Under the pieces are notes generated by a model that was given only the letters and a program-made list of their open reading frames with translations, ran no database searches and was not told where the DNA came from. 64,000 bases of DNA, from positions 195,001 through 259,000 of the forward strand of contig NZ_CP024848.1 of NCBI RefSeq assembly GCF_003352005.1. Reading direction: 5' to 3'. Below are positions 10,876 to 18,584 of the stretch, in pieces. The stretch is from Oceanobacillus zhaokaii (GTDB taxonomy: Bacteria > Bacillota > Bacilli > Bacillales > Amphibacillaceae). Every line of letters begins with the position of its first letter. Position 1 is the stretch's first letter. A program made the translations under genes and the position numbers.

Positions 10876-11802
10876 CTAATTAGCAAATCTTCTCCGATTA
10901 ATAAACTTATGCCAAATACCCTTCATTTCCCCAATTGCAATTGCAACTAGGATAAGCGCCACACCGAACCATCTGGAAGGTGCAATATATTCCGAAAGTC
11001 CGATATATGCAACGATTACCGATACAGGAAGTTCTACGGCACCGAGAATAGTGGCTAAGCCAGCAGATATATGAGGAGTTGACATGGCAAACATAAGCGG
11101 TGTTAAGATGAGCCCACATAGGGCAAGACCACCTGCGTAGATCCATATGCTTCCACTACTTAAGACTTCAGAGTTTAGCGACATGTGCGGTGGAAATATA
11201 ATAAAGATTAATAGCGTTGCACCTGTAATCATAAAGGGTGTTCGAATCGTTGCCGGAACATCAACAGCTACACTTCCGCTGACAATAATAAATGCAGAAT
11301 AGGAGAATGCTGATCCAATACCTAAAACAAAGCCGATAAGTGTGATATCAGATAGACCGCCGTTAAACACATCTGCGGCAAATAATACACCTACTAGAGT
11401 TAGGATAACGGTAACCATCGTTTGTTTACTTGGTCGCTTCCTGCTAAAAACCCATTCAAATAATACGCCAATCCATATGAATTGAAATAATAATACAACT
11501 GCTAGAGAAGCAGGTAGGTATTGCATTGATGCGTAATAGAGAATACTTGTCAAGCCAGTAAAGCTTCCTGCAAGCATGAGAGAAAGCACTGTTTTGAAGG
11601 TAAGTTTTTTGGCTGTATGAGGGTGGCGTCTAAGAGCGAAAATACCGATGATCCAAAGCACTATTAAAGCAATAATGGCTTGTACCACCATAATTTGACT
11701 AAGCGCCCAGCCTGCAGCATAACCTAAGTTAATAAATAATGGGTTCAACCCAAAAAAAACAGCACCCAAAAGAAAAGTGATGGTAGCATGATGATGTTTC
11801 AT
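10876..11802 (-). CDS. EamA/DMT family transporter
   Basis: The 308-aa protein shows ten hydrophobic helices as two EamA repeats (about 5-140 and 155-295), the usual drug/metabolite transporter layout. I chose the ATG at 11802 because GGAGG lies 8 bases upstream; the in-frame ATG at 11817 overlaps that ribosome binding site. The substrate cannot be deduced. A long tail of basic residues closes the protein. Confidence 0.85.
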   Translation of the reverse strand: MKHHHATITFLLGAVFFGLNPLFINLGYAAGWALSQIMVVQAIIALIVLWIIGIFALRRHPHTAKKLTFKTVLSLMLAGSFTGLTSILYYASMQYLPASLAVVLLFQFIWIGVLFEWVFSRKRPSKQTMVTVILTLVGVLFAADVFNGGLSDITLIGFVLGIGSAFSYSAFIIVSGSVAVDVPATIRTPFMITGATLLIFIIFPPHMSLNSEVLSSGSIWIYAGGLALCGLILTPLMFAMSTPHISAGLATILGAVELPVSVIVAYIGLSEYIAPSRWFGVALILVAIAIGEMKGIWHKFINRRRFAN

Positions 11803-11817
11803 ATTATAATCCTCCAT

Positions 11818-12291
11818 TATTGTTAAATAACATGGTGTATTTCTCTTGGGAGAATAAGACCATACAGACTATCATAGCATATTTTTGGGGTTATTGGATG
11901 TGTGTTGATATATAAAAATTTTATACCAATTAAGAGAAGAGATTACGATATTTTGTAAAAGACGAAACGGGGGATGTGTGCGATAGTGTCGCAAGCATGG
12001 TTATGGGGAAGGGGGATATGATTTAAAATTTAGAGGCTCCTTTCTTCTCTGCCAACTGGACACCTGCGACACCCATCTTTATGTTCAGGTATTTATGCCT
12101 GGAAAAAATTCCTGGCAGGCTATAAGGATTATTTTGTAAAAATATGAAGGATTCCTCATCTCCTATGTCAAAATTTATGGATAGATACTATTTTAGTGCG
12201 AATATTTGGAGTTAACAGAAAGGATGCGATTTATAGAGATTATTATTTTTATTATTTAATAATTATATTCTATTAAAAGGTGGTGTAAAAA
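11818..12291. other. Gene-free interval
   Basis: No convincing gene is seen in these 474 bases. There is a short TGCGA/TCGCA hairpin near 11977, a GCCTG/CAGGC imperfect inverted repeat near 12100-12120, and an AT-rich run just before the small HTH gene at 12292. Confidence 0.5.
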
Positions 12292-12501
12292 ATGTATGGA
12301 ACTCAGATCGAAATAACTCCTATTGAGCATCAAATCATTAAACTTATCGCAAATGAGCAAACCAATAAAATGATTGCAGAAGAGCTAAGCTATTCCCAAA
12401 GATCCATTGAATATAATATTCAGACCATTTGCAAAAAATTAGAAGTCCAAACGAGAGTCGGTATTGTATGTAAAGCATATCAATTACATATCTTACCCTA
12501 A
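12292..12501 (+). CDS. Stand-alone LuxR/GerE-type HTH protein
   Basis: The 69-aa protein is little more than a LuxR-type DNA-binding domain: ITPIEHQIIKLIANEQTNKM, then IAEELSYSQRSIEYNIQTIC and a short tail. Size and layout resemble Bacillus GerE (74 aa), but similarity looks modest and several usually conserved residues differ. AAAGGTGG precedes the ATG. It sits at the edge of the bacteriocin island, convergent with ydbT, so it could be a late-sporulation regulator or a local regulator; neither is shown. Confidence 0.7.
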   Translation: MYGTQIEITPIEHQIIKLIANEQTNKMIAEELSYSQRSIEYNIQTICKKLEVQTRVGIVCKAYQLHILP

Positions 12502-12510
12502 AGAGAAAAT

Positions 12511-12548
12511 GAGCATTTTCGCCTCAAAAGAACGAAAATGCTCACTTT
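12511..12548. terminator. Bidirectional terminator between LuxR-type and ydbT-like genes
   Basis: GAGCATTTTCG (12511-12521) pairs perfectly with CGAAAATGCTC (12533-12543) between convergent genes. Confidence 0.75.
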
Positions 12549-12556
12549 CATTTCTA

Positions 12557-13990
12557 TTACTTACGATAAGCACGGTAGCTCGACCAACTAAGTAATGAAC
12601 GTGCTACTTTTTCATCTAAATACTTAATTGAGAATATTTTTCCCATAAGTCCTCCTGCAACTTGAATCTCTACATTCATAAGTTTGCCAATGCGTTGAAT
12701 CATACTTTGCCGGACTAAACTTGACTGAATACGATTACGTGGAATGATAACAGTCCTTCTAGTAATAAACCGTGTTCGAGCAACTAACAACTCTCCATGT
12801 ACATACCAACCTTCATCCTGATACCATTTATATGCATAAATTAATAAAACGAATACCAATAGAAAACTCAACACTCCCCATGGAAAGAAGAAAATGGAAA
12901 CAAGCGAGGCAACCAGGATATTTACTATAAAATCAAATGTAATCATATAATGCCATGAACGCTGAGGTACACGTTGAAAGTCCATATTATCTATCTTAAA
13001 TTCTGGAAGCGTATCATGCAAGAAATCTTGCAGTTCCCTTACATGCAATAGCGGATGAAGGATCAACGATTTATTAAATTCCTCTCCATTCCCAAGATAA
13101 ATAATTCGTAGCGTTGAAAAGCCGAATAGCTTGCGTATCGGATTTTCTATAATTTGCAATGCTTGAATTCGCTTTATAGGAATTAAGGACTGTCTGCGAT
13201 TAATCACTCCCCGATTGATGACCACATGTTCTTCGGATTTCGTTACTGAAAAGTTAATATACTTCATGATATTAGATAAAAAAGAAACTAAAATCGTTAA
13301 AATTAATAGAATTACTACTGATATTACGAGTGAACCAACATCATTAAACTGAAAATGATCTACCAAAAACCTGAATATGCTTCTGGAGTCTACAAAGTTT
13401 TCAAGAAAAGAAAGAAAACTGCCTAGAACTGGAATAATGATGAAAAGAGTTCCAGAAGTTATGCTCAATAGAAGCATTTTCTTATATGTCATACTTTGAT
13501 AGGGCTTCTTTTCATCTTTTTGGTTACCGAATAAGCTTCTATGCTTTCCATTTGTTAGTATATCTTGAAGCTCAAGAGACTCACTTTTGGATACTGCATG
13601 AAGAAGAGGTAGAGCTTCTAAATTAGAAGCTGTTTTTATCCTCACTCTCACTACTCCGAAAACCCTTTGTAATATTCCTTGCTCATGGTCGACTGACTGA
13701 ATTCTCTCCATGGGAATAGAATAGACTTTTTTAATAAAGATTCCATATTCCATTCGAAATTCCCCTTCTATCACACCATAGGTAAATCGGTACCAGGAAA
13801 GGGTAGACAGTAAAATAAATCCTGCCACCATCACAAAACCGCCTATTACTAGCCAGGTTTTAGTCTCCGATTCTATCGATTCTTCTCTAATCATGAGAAT
13901 GGCAATAATCGGTAAAAGGATTCCGTTTATCCAGGTGATCAATTGAATATAAATCGTAGCATGGTGCTGGCGCTTCATCTTAAACGTCAT
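12557..13990 (-). CDS. ydbT: PH domain-containing membrane protein, YdbT-like
   Basis: The 477-aa protein has several hydrophobic helix pairs alternating with bPH_2 (DUF304) modules, as in Bacillus YdbT (about 490 aa). PH-like blocks such as VYSIPMERIQSVDHEQGILQ occur three times. The start at 13990 overlaps the ydbS stop by 11 bases and has AGGTG upstream; a longer in-frame ATG at 14065 lies deep inside ydbS. In B. subtilis, sigma-W-dependent YdbST gives resistance to antimicrobials made by other bacilli, and bPH_2 proteins accompany leaderless bacteriocins. Position after lanM suggests immunity. Confidence 0.82.
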   Translation of the reverse strand: MTFKMKRQHHATIYIQLITWINGILLPIIAILMIREESIESETKTWLVIGGFVMVAGFILLSTLSWYRFTYGVIEGEFRMEYGIFIKKVYSIPMERIQSVDHEQGILQRVFGVVRVRIKTASNLEALPLLHAVSKSESLELQDILTNGKHRSLFGNQKDEKKPYQSMTYKKMLLLSITSGTLFIIIPVLGSFLSFLENFVDSRSIFRFLVDHFQFNDVGSLVISVVILLILTILVSFLSNIMKYINFSVTKSEEHVVINRGVINRRQSLIPIKRIQALQIIENPIRKLFGFSTLRIIYLGNGEEFNKSLILHPLLHVRELQDFLHDTLPEFKIDNMDFQRVPQRSWHYMITFDFIVNILVASLVSIFFFPWGVLSFLLVFVLLIYAYKWYQDEGWYVHGELLVARTRFITRRTVIIPRNRIQSSLVRQSMIQRIGKLMNVEIQVAGGLMGKIFSIKYLDEKVARSLLSWSSYRAYRK

Positions 13991-14501
13991 CTTGTACACC
14001 TGCCAATTTAATAATTTTGTCACGAAGTTCTTTTGCTTGTTCCAAGGATAACGCGGGTATATCATGTACTCCTGCAGCTGTTGAAATAGAAACTGTCGCT
14101 AATTGATAGCGGCGAAGTAATGGCCCTTGTTTCGTGCTAACGTTTTGTACACGAGCCATCGGGATCAGCATCTGTGTTATTACTAAAATTCCATACTGTA
14201 AACAAACCTCATCCTCCAATATCATAAAGCGCCATATCTTTAATCGAATCTTTGGTAAAATAAAAATTAATAGGACTGCTAAGAATAACATGATAGCAGC
14301 CATTCCAATTGGGATTAATAATGGCCAGTCATAAAGATAAGAAAATAAGAACAATAATAAGGTGATTAGAAAAAACACACTCGAGACAATCATACCTGTC
14401 GTCTTCCAAACATAGATTGCCTTTGAATTAATCTTCTGCCATTCATTTGTTCCCATCATAGCATGGTACTCTTCATGCAGGATTTCATTTTGAAATTTCA
14501 T
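13980..14501 (-). CDS. ydbS: PH domain-containing membrane protein, YdbS-like
   Basis: The 173-aa protein has two membrane helices (about 32-75) followed by one bPH_2 domain containing QMLIPMARVQNVSTKQGPLL. This is the usual YdbS partner of YdbT, which overlaps its 3' end. GGAGG precedes the ATG. I see no sigma-W promoter (TGAAAC..CGTA) in the 140 bases upstream. The pair lies directly downstream of lanM on the same strand, separated by a weak hairpin, so it may be partly co-transcribed with it. Confidence 0.82.
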   Translation of the reverse strand: MKFQNEILHEEYHAMMGTNEWQKINSKAIYVWKTTGMIVSSVFFLITLLLFLFSYLYDWPLLIPIGMAAIMLFLAVLLIFILPKIRLKIWRFMILEDEVCLQYGILVITQMLIPMARVQNVSTKQGPLLRRYQLATVSISTAAGVHDIPALSLEQAKELRDKIIKLAGVQDDV

Positions 14502-14594
14502 TTCTATTGCCTCCGGGAATTTTGTATAATAACCTCGATAATAAATAATTTAAATTTTCCTCAAATAATGGTATGATAATAATTACCTTCCTTA

Positions 14595-14613
14595 GTTCCA
14601 AGGAAGCCCTTAA
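14595..14613. repeat. Copy 1 of GTTCCA-n-GGAAGCCCTTAA motif
   Basis: GTTCCA, one base, then GGAAGCCCTTAA. The same two blocks with a 4-base spacer occur at 18191-18212. Both lie upstream of minus-strand genes of the bacteriocin island (ydbS here, the 64-aa peptide there). Confidence 0.5.
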
Positions 14614-14641
14614 ATACAGCCTCGTGCCTGGGGCTGTATTT
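14612..14641 (-). terminator. Hairpin at the 3' end of lanM
   Basis: AAATACAGCC (14612-14621) pairs perfectly with GGCTGTATTT (14632-14641), touching the lanM stop codon. The T-run on the minus strand is short, so read-through into ydbS is plausible. Confidence 0.55.
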
Positions 14642-17616
14642 CATCCCCTTAGAACCGATGAAACCTGATTGATATTTGTTAACCGGAGCAGCTGATAGCC
14701 TATTCCAGCCTGACCAGAATATAAACCGGCTGTTCGATAACCAGCTATATCATGTAATTGATAAAACCCATTCTTCCTTTTTTTATCCAATATGAAATCA
14801 GCAATCTTCATAGCTTGATTTCGATACTTTTCATTTCCTGTTACCTCATATAATATGCAATACAGTTCCATCAACCCGGCATTTCCATGACATAAACAAT
14901 CATTGTTTAAAAGAGGGAGCTTCGAATCATCTAAAATCTCACAAGTTTCCAATGTGTTCTCACGTGATAAAAAGAGCGTTTCACCAATCAAGTTACCAAC
15001 CTGTCCATTACACCAGGACATAGAATTGGCTGATTTTATTCGGGCAGAACACCTTTTATTCATGTAAGAATACTGTTTCTCCCCTGTAAGCATGCTTAAT
15101 TCCTGGAATACGGTCGTATAGCCCATAGCACCATGGCCAAATCCGTCTTGCTGAATCTTATTTATGTCCATGTTAGTGATTATATAATCCGCAATTCGCT
15201 GGCATTCCTTAAGAATCTTTTTCTGACCATACTTTCGATAAAAACGCATGCACATGGATAGATAGCCTAATAGGCCATTTATGTAGTCTAGTTCTTCATT
15301 CTCCTCCAGCTTGATTGGTTGCATCTCATCTAATCCGATTTCCTTCAAACGACGATCGATAAAATCATAATCCTTTTGAAGGTAGCTTTTCAAATACAAT
15401 AGTCCATATACATTACTGCTAATTCCTTTTAATCTCTTATCCTCATCTCTTATATCAATGGAAGCCGTAACCGTTTGGGCGAATGCATAAAACAAATGAT
15501 CACCAGTCATTTCATATAATGTTGTATAAAATAAGATGATTCCCGACAAACCATGATAGAAACTTGTTTTCATTGGCTGAAGCGCATGATGTAAATCATT
15601 TGTATATTGAATCCACGTTACTTTCCCATCTTCCTGAATGCTTTGGCTTATTATGTCTCGGCCTATTTCCTTTGCCTCGTTAAGATAGTCATAGTCATTT
15701 GTCCTGGCACCTCGGATTAGTAAGCTTAAATTTAGGCCTGTGCCTTTCGTATGATATGTTTCTTGAGAGATGGAAAGACGAATCAAAGCTAATTGCTTTT
15801 GTAGATCGATTTCTCCTAATTGATTTAGCTTCTGTTTAAAAAGCTTGAAGGAATCATATCTCAATCCTTTTGTGATGACATTTCTAGCATGATCGATAAG
15901 GGTATTCGTTTGTATTTCATTGTAAAAAACTGGGATATCATGAAAAAGTAATTGCTGATGCTCTGAGGCGATGATTTCTTGATACGAAATATTATAGGAC
16001 CATAAATTTTCTAATATTTTTTCTCGGTCCAACATATTTTGTAGTAAATCTGGGTGCAGAGAATGATTCAGTAATTCATAATATAATTGCGAATGCCGAA
16101 AAATCATCCGAACGGTTAATCCTTTTTCTGCTGCTACCTTTTCAAGTATCTCATTCCTATGAACCTGCAGAATACGATATACCTCTTTAAATCCTTGAAG
16201 AATGTAGTCTAGATAGTGTTTTGCTTCACTTTCCTTATTCGGAAGATTATGAGCACCCTTGATCGTTCGATAGGTTTGGGCATATTGTATTTCATCCGTA
16301 TGATCATGAATTAGCGTCCAAATTTTTTTCGGATAGGTTTCCTGTTTTCCTCCAAGCGCACTAATATCGATCTCATTCTGTTTACGAGACATAATATTTG
16401 GGAGGTATCCAGTTGAGCTGACATTTAAAAATAAACTCTCTTGGACAAGATTTTGGAGAGATTCGTCACTAAAATAATGAGCAGGCTGCTGTAAAATGGA
16501 TTCTGTATCAATAAGGTATGGATTAAATTTTTGAGCAATGATATTTTCCATGTGAATGTCAGTTGCATTCAATCCATATAGAACAGCAAGTAATTGCCCT
16601 GATCTTATGTAAAACTGTTCTAATTCTGTCTCTGATGTACAAAATTGAGGAGAAATATATTCTTGAAACAAATAATCCTCATCTATCTCTGTTTGTATCA
16701 GTTTTAATTGCCCAGAAGAATCCTGTTTATTTAAAAAGCTGATCAGTCTTGTTATTAAATGATCACTATTCGAATATTTTGGCTTATAAATGAATTTTGT
16801 TCCTGATGTTAGCGTAATCTTTGCTACTGATTTTCCTTCATGGTGTGTATCCCCTAAATTGAAATCAATACGCTCTATCCGAACCTGTTTCTCATCACCA
16901 GCAATATGTTTAAAAAACGCCATATGTTTTTTAATACGTTGAAACAATCCCTCTATATGTGTGAGGTAGTATTCGGTTGTAGTAATGATGAGGCGAGCAA
17001 GAACAATATATTTATTGAAAAAACCCCAGATCTCTTCTTTTTGATTATAGTATTCTAAAAAGCTAATATAACGTTCAGCGGAGTCTTCTCCACATAATTG
17101 ATTTTTTTCCTTTTTCATATGTAATTCATGGACTAAGGCTTTTTTAGCCAAATTAAGAATGAGTTGCTGATAGGATTCTATTAATGGAACTCTAAGGTTG
17201 GGACTTGATAAATCCCTATTTTCAAATACTATTTGTTTGAGCCTATCGGAAGTGTACGTAATGAAAGGTCGCAAAATATAAGTGAAATCCTTTTTTGGAA
17301 AGGCTTCACTAGATTGACATTCAACTACTTTAGATAATAGTTTATACCAATTGGATGCTTGTGCGAATCTAGTAAACAATTCCTTGGTCTCTGAATCTAC
17401 ATAATACAATACAGCTTGAGAGAAAGTATCTTTCCGGTACTTATTTAAACGCAGCATATTTGCAAATTCCACATCTGACAGAACACTCATATCCTCACGC
17501 CAGAAATTTAAGGAAGGCTCATGTAACATCCTTTGTTTTTGTTGCTGAATGAGATAATAGCGTTCTTGGATTGTTAATGCCTGATGTAAATTAGAAAAGT
17601 AAGTAATTGGATCCAC
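14641..17616 (-). CDS. lanM: Class II lanthipeptide synthetase LanM
   Basis: The protein (991 aa from the GTG) has a complete LanM layout. The N-terminal DUF4135 dehydratase (about 110-600) shows GDTHHEGKSV with Asp256 and His258, Lys278 in IYKPKY, YLIDTESI, and RMIFRHSQLYY, with Ser where Thr is usual. The C-terminal LanC cyclase (about 640-985) has HGLSG, GHGAMG, the zinc ligands SWCNG and LCHGNAG (Cys about 909), and GQAGIGYQLLRL. It should dehydrate Ser/Thr and form lanthionines on a peptide substrate. The start is odd: AGGAG abuts the GTG at 17616, while an ATT at 17607 has ideal spacing. The candidate substrate gene lies 48 bases upstream. Confidence 0.95.
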   Translation of the reverse strand: MDPITYFSNLHQALTIQERYYLIQQQKQRMLHEPSLNFWREDMSVLSDVEFANMLRLNKYRKDTFSQAVLYYVDSETKELFTRFAQASNWYKLLSKVVECQSSEAFPKKDFTYILRPFITYTSDRLKQIVFENRDLSSPNLRVPLIESYQQLILNLAKKALVHELHMKKEKNQLCGEDSAERYISFLEYYNQKEEIWGFFNKYIVLARLIITTTEYYLTHIEGLFQRIKKHMAFFKHIAGDEKQVRIERIDFNLGDTHHEGKSVAKITLTSGTKFIYKPKYSNSDHLITRLISFLNKQDSSGQLKLIQTEIDEDYLFQEYISPQFCTSETELEQFYIRSGQLLAVLYGLNATDIHMENIIAQKFNPYLIDTESILQQPAHYFSDESLQNLVQESLFLNVSSTGYLPNIMSRKQNEIDISALGGKQETYPKKIWTLIHDHTDEIQYAQTYRTIKGAHNLPNKESEAKHYLDYILQGFKEVYRILQVHRNEILEKVAAEKGLTVRMIFRHSQLYYELLNHSLHPDLLQNMLDREKILENLWSYNISYQEIIASEHQQLLFHDIPVFYNEIQTNTLIDHARNVITKGLRYDSFKLFKQKLNQLGEIDLQKQLALIRLSISQETYHTKGTGLNLSLLIRGARTNDYDYLNEAKEIGRDIISQSIQEDGKVTWIQYTNDLHHALQPMKTSFYHGLSGIILFYTTLYEMTGDHLFYAFAQTVTASIDIRDEDKRLKGISSNVYGLLYLKSYLQKDYDFIDRRLKEIGLDEMQPIKLEENEELDYINGLLGYLSMCMRFYRKYGQKKILKECQRIADYIITNMDINKIQQDGFGHGAMGYTTVFQELSMLTGEKQYSYMNKRCSARIKSANSMSWCNGQVGNLIGETLFLSRENTLETCEILDDSKLPLLNNDCLCHGNAGLMELYCILYEVTGNEKYRNQAMKIADFILDKKRKNGFYQLHDIAGYRTAGLYSGQAGIGYQLLRLTNINQVSSVLRG

Positions 17617-17624
17617 CTCCTATT

Positions 17625-17846
17625 ATTAAAAATCCTATTGCCATTACCTAATGATGAAAATCAGTTATGCACAAATTCTTGTGTATGAAAGGAAAATTGT
17701 CCAAAAGTTCTTTTCTTGGTGTGTATCCATATTATCAGATTTGTAGAATTGCTCTAATTCTTTTCTTGATGTGTTTTTTAAGCTTTTTTCCATTATTTCA
17801 CCTCCTTCACTAAAGATAGAACATTTGTGGCAATAGGATTTTTAAT
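17625..17846. repeat. 222-bp segment bounded by perfect 19-bp inverted repeats, enclosing the candidate precursor gene
   Basis: ATTAAAAATCCTATTGCCA at 17625-17643 is the exact reverse complement of the 19 bases at 17828-17846. The arms lie 184 bases apart and enclose the 42-aa ORF. One arm is in the 5' leader of that ORF; the other ends 4 bases before the lanM ribosome binding site. This could be a long-range RNA stem coupling the two genes, an invertible or mobile DNA cassette, or a remnant. Confidence 0.9.
17665..17793 (-). CDS. Candidate lanthipeptide precursor (42 aa)
   Basis: A 42-codon ORF starts at ATG 17793 behind a near-perfect ribosome binding site (GGAGG, 7-base spacing) and ends with TAA at 17665, just upstream of lanM on the same strand. 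It starts MEKSLKNTSRKELEQF, is rich in Lys/Glu/Asn in the first 30 residues (leader-like), and ends FWTIFLSYTRICA. That tail holds Thr, Ser, Thr and one Cys, enough for a single (methyl)lanthionine. There is no Gly-Gly or Gly-Ala leader cleavage motif. I do not recognise the family. Position, binding site and composition support a LanM substrate; the modification itself is inference. Confidence 0.7.
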   Translation of the reverse strand: MEKSLKNTSRKELEQFYKSDNMDTHQEKNFWTIFLSYTRICA

Positions 17847-17861
17847 TAGAGTAATAAGCAC

Positions 17862-17880
17862 GCCATACAATGCGTATGGC
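17862..17880 (-). terminator. Hairpin between the 64-aa peptide gene and the 42-aa gene
   Basis: GCCATAC pairs with GTATGGC around a 5-base loop. Only a poor T-run follows on the minus strand, so it may be an attenuator or RNA-stability element. Confidence 0.4.
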
Positions 17881-17971
17881 ATGCCTATTTATGACTTGGA
17901 AAACATAACGTTTGATTTTTACATGATGTCATTCAGATGGATAAAATAATGCAGTGCCCAGTGCCTGTTAA

Positions 17972-18166
17972 CTAAAAGAATGTTCTGTCAAGCCAATTGT
18001 ATACTGCGATACATGCCCAAGCATACTTTTGGCAGAAGTTTGATAGTGCTGTGTATCCTGCTCTGATAGCACTAACTAATGCAGCTGCAACATTCTTAAT
18101 GTTACGCCAGATCCAATTAATCGCAACGGCTGCATAGCGTAAAATCATCGTTATTATTCTACCCAT
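17972..18166 (-). CDS. Small cationic Trp-rich peptide with CX6C, bacteriocin-like
   Basis: The 64-aa peptide is hydrophobic and strongly basic (seven Arg/Lys, one Asp), with Trp at 18, 20, 50 and 58. It ends with a CX6C pair (Cys45, Cys52) in NFCQKYAWAC and a YNWLDRTFF tail. GGGAGGG lies 7 bases before the ATG. It has no double-glycine leader or cleavable Sec signal, like leaderless aureocin-type bacteriocins, although those usually lack Cys. It is the first gene of the minus arm and is divergent from a DsbB/thioredoxin pair that could form its disulfide. Bacteriocin activity is inferred; an immunity or membrane role is possible. Confidence 0.65.
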   Translation of the reverse strand: MGRIITMILRYAAVAINWIWRNIKNVAAALVSAIRAGYTALSNFCQKYAWACIAVYNWLDRTFF

Positions 18167-18190
18167 TTCAATTCCCTCCCTTTTTTTATT

Positions 18191-18212
18191 GTTCCAATGT
18201 GGAAGCCCTTAA
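18191..18212. repeat. Copy 2 of GTTCCA-n-GGAAGCCCTTAA motif
   Basis: GTTCCA, four bases, then GGAAGCCCTTAA. TTCCA/TGGAA also forms a short palindrome here. It lies about 30-50 bases upstream of the 64-aa peptide gene, mirroring the copy upstream of ydbS. Confidence 0.5.
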
Positions 18213-18325
18213 TTTATCCACAACTGTAATCTACCAAGATTAATAGATTAATTCAATAACTTTTTAATAGTTTGCGTTTTTCCGAATAGTTAAACTGTTA
18301 TTCCTATTTAAGCTATTAATTCTGC

Positions 18326-18331
18326 TATAAT
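18326..18331 (+). promoter_or_regulatory. -10 element for the plus-strand bacteriocin arm
   Basis: A perfect TATAAT lies about 90 bases before the first gene of the plus arm. No good -35 is visible, so an activator may be needed. Confidence 0.4.
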
Positions 18332-18419
18332 TCAATATGAGATTTAAAGAAGAGTTGCTGGAAACTTAATTTTAATAGTGAAATGCAAAGTAGTCGGAAA
18401 GAAAAAGGGGGAAAGGCGT

Positions 18420-18584
18420 TTGAAAAAAATAGGTTTAGTGGCAACTGTAATAGCATTTTTATTCGTACTATATAAAATTTTCCTTTATGGTTTTTCCGTT
18501 CGCTCGGGCCTGTGGGTCTTTTGGGGTGTCCTATGTATTTTTGTCATGTTTAAGACCATAAAGGAGTTAAAGAATGAAAAGTAA
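18420..18584 (+). CDS. Small two-helix membrane protein of the bacteriocin island
   Basis: Read from the TTG at 18420, this is a 54-aa protein starting LKKIGLVATVIAFLF with two hydrophobic segments (about 5-22 and 27-44) and a charged KELKNEK tail. I prefer this TTG because GGGGGAAAGG lies just upstream; an in-frame ATG at 18378 would add 14 basic residues. It overlaps the next gene by 11 bases, so the two are translationally coupled. It resembles small bacteriocin immunity or accessory proteins in size and topology only. Confidence 0.55.
   Translation: MKKIGLVATVIAFLFVLYKIFLYGFSVRSGLWVFWGVLCIFVMFKTIKELKNEK

Noticed and set aside
14502..14640. Sigma-W promoter for ydbS-ydbT
   Set aside because: No TGAAAC or suitably spaced CGTA is present on the minus strand.
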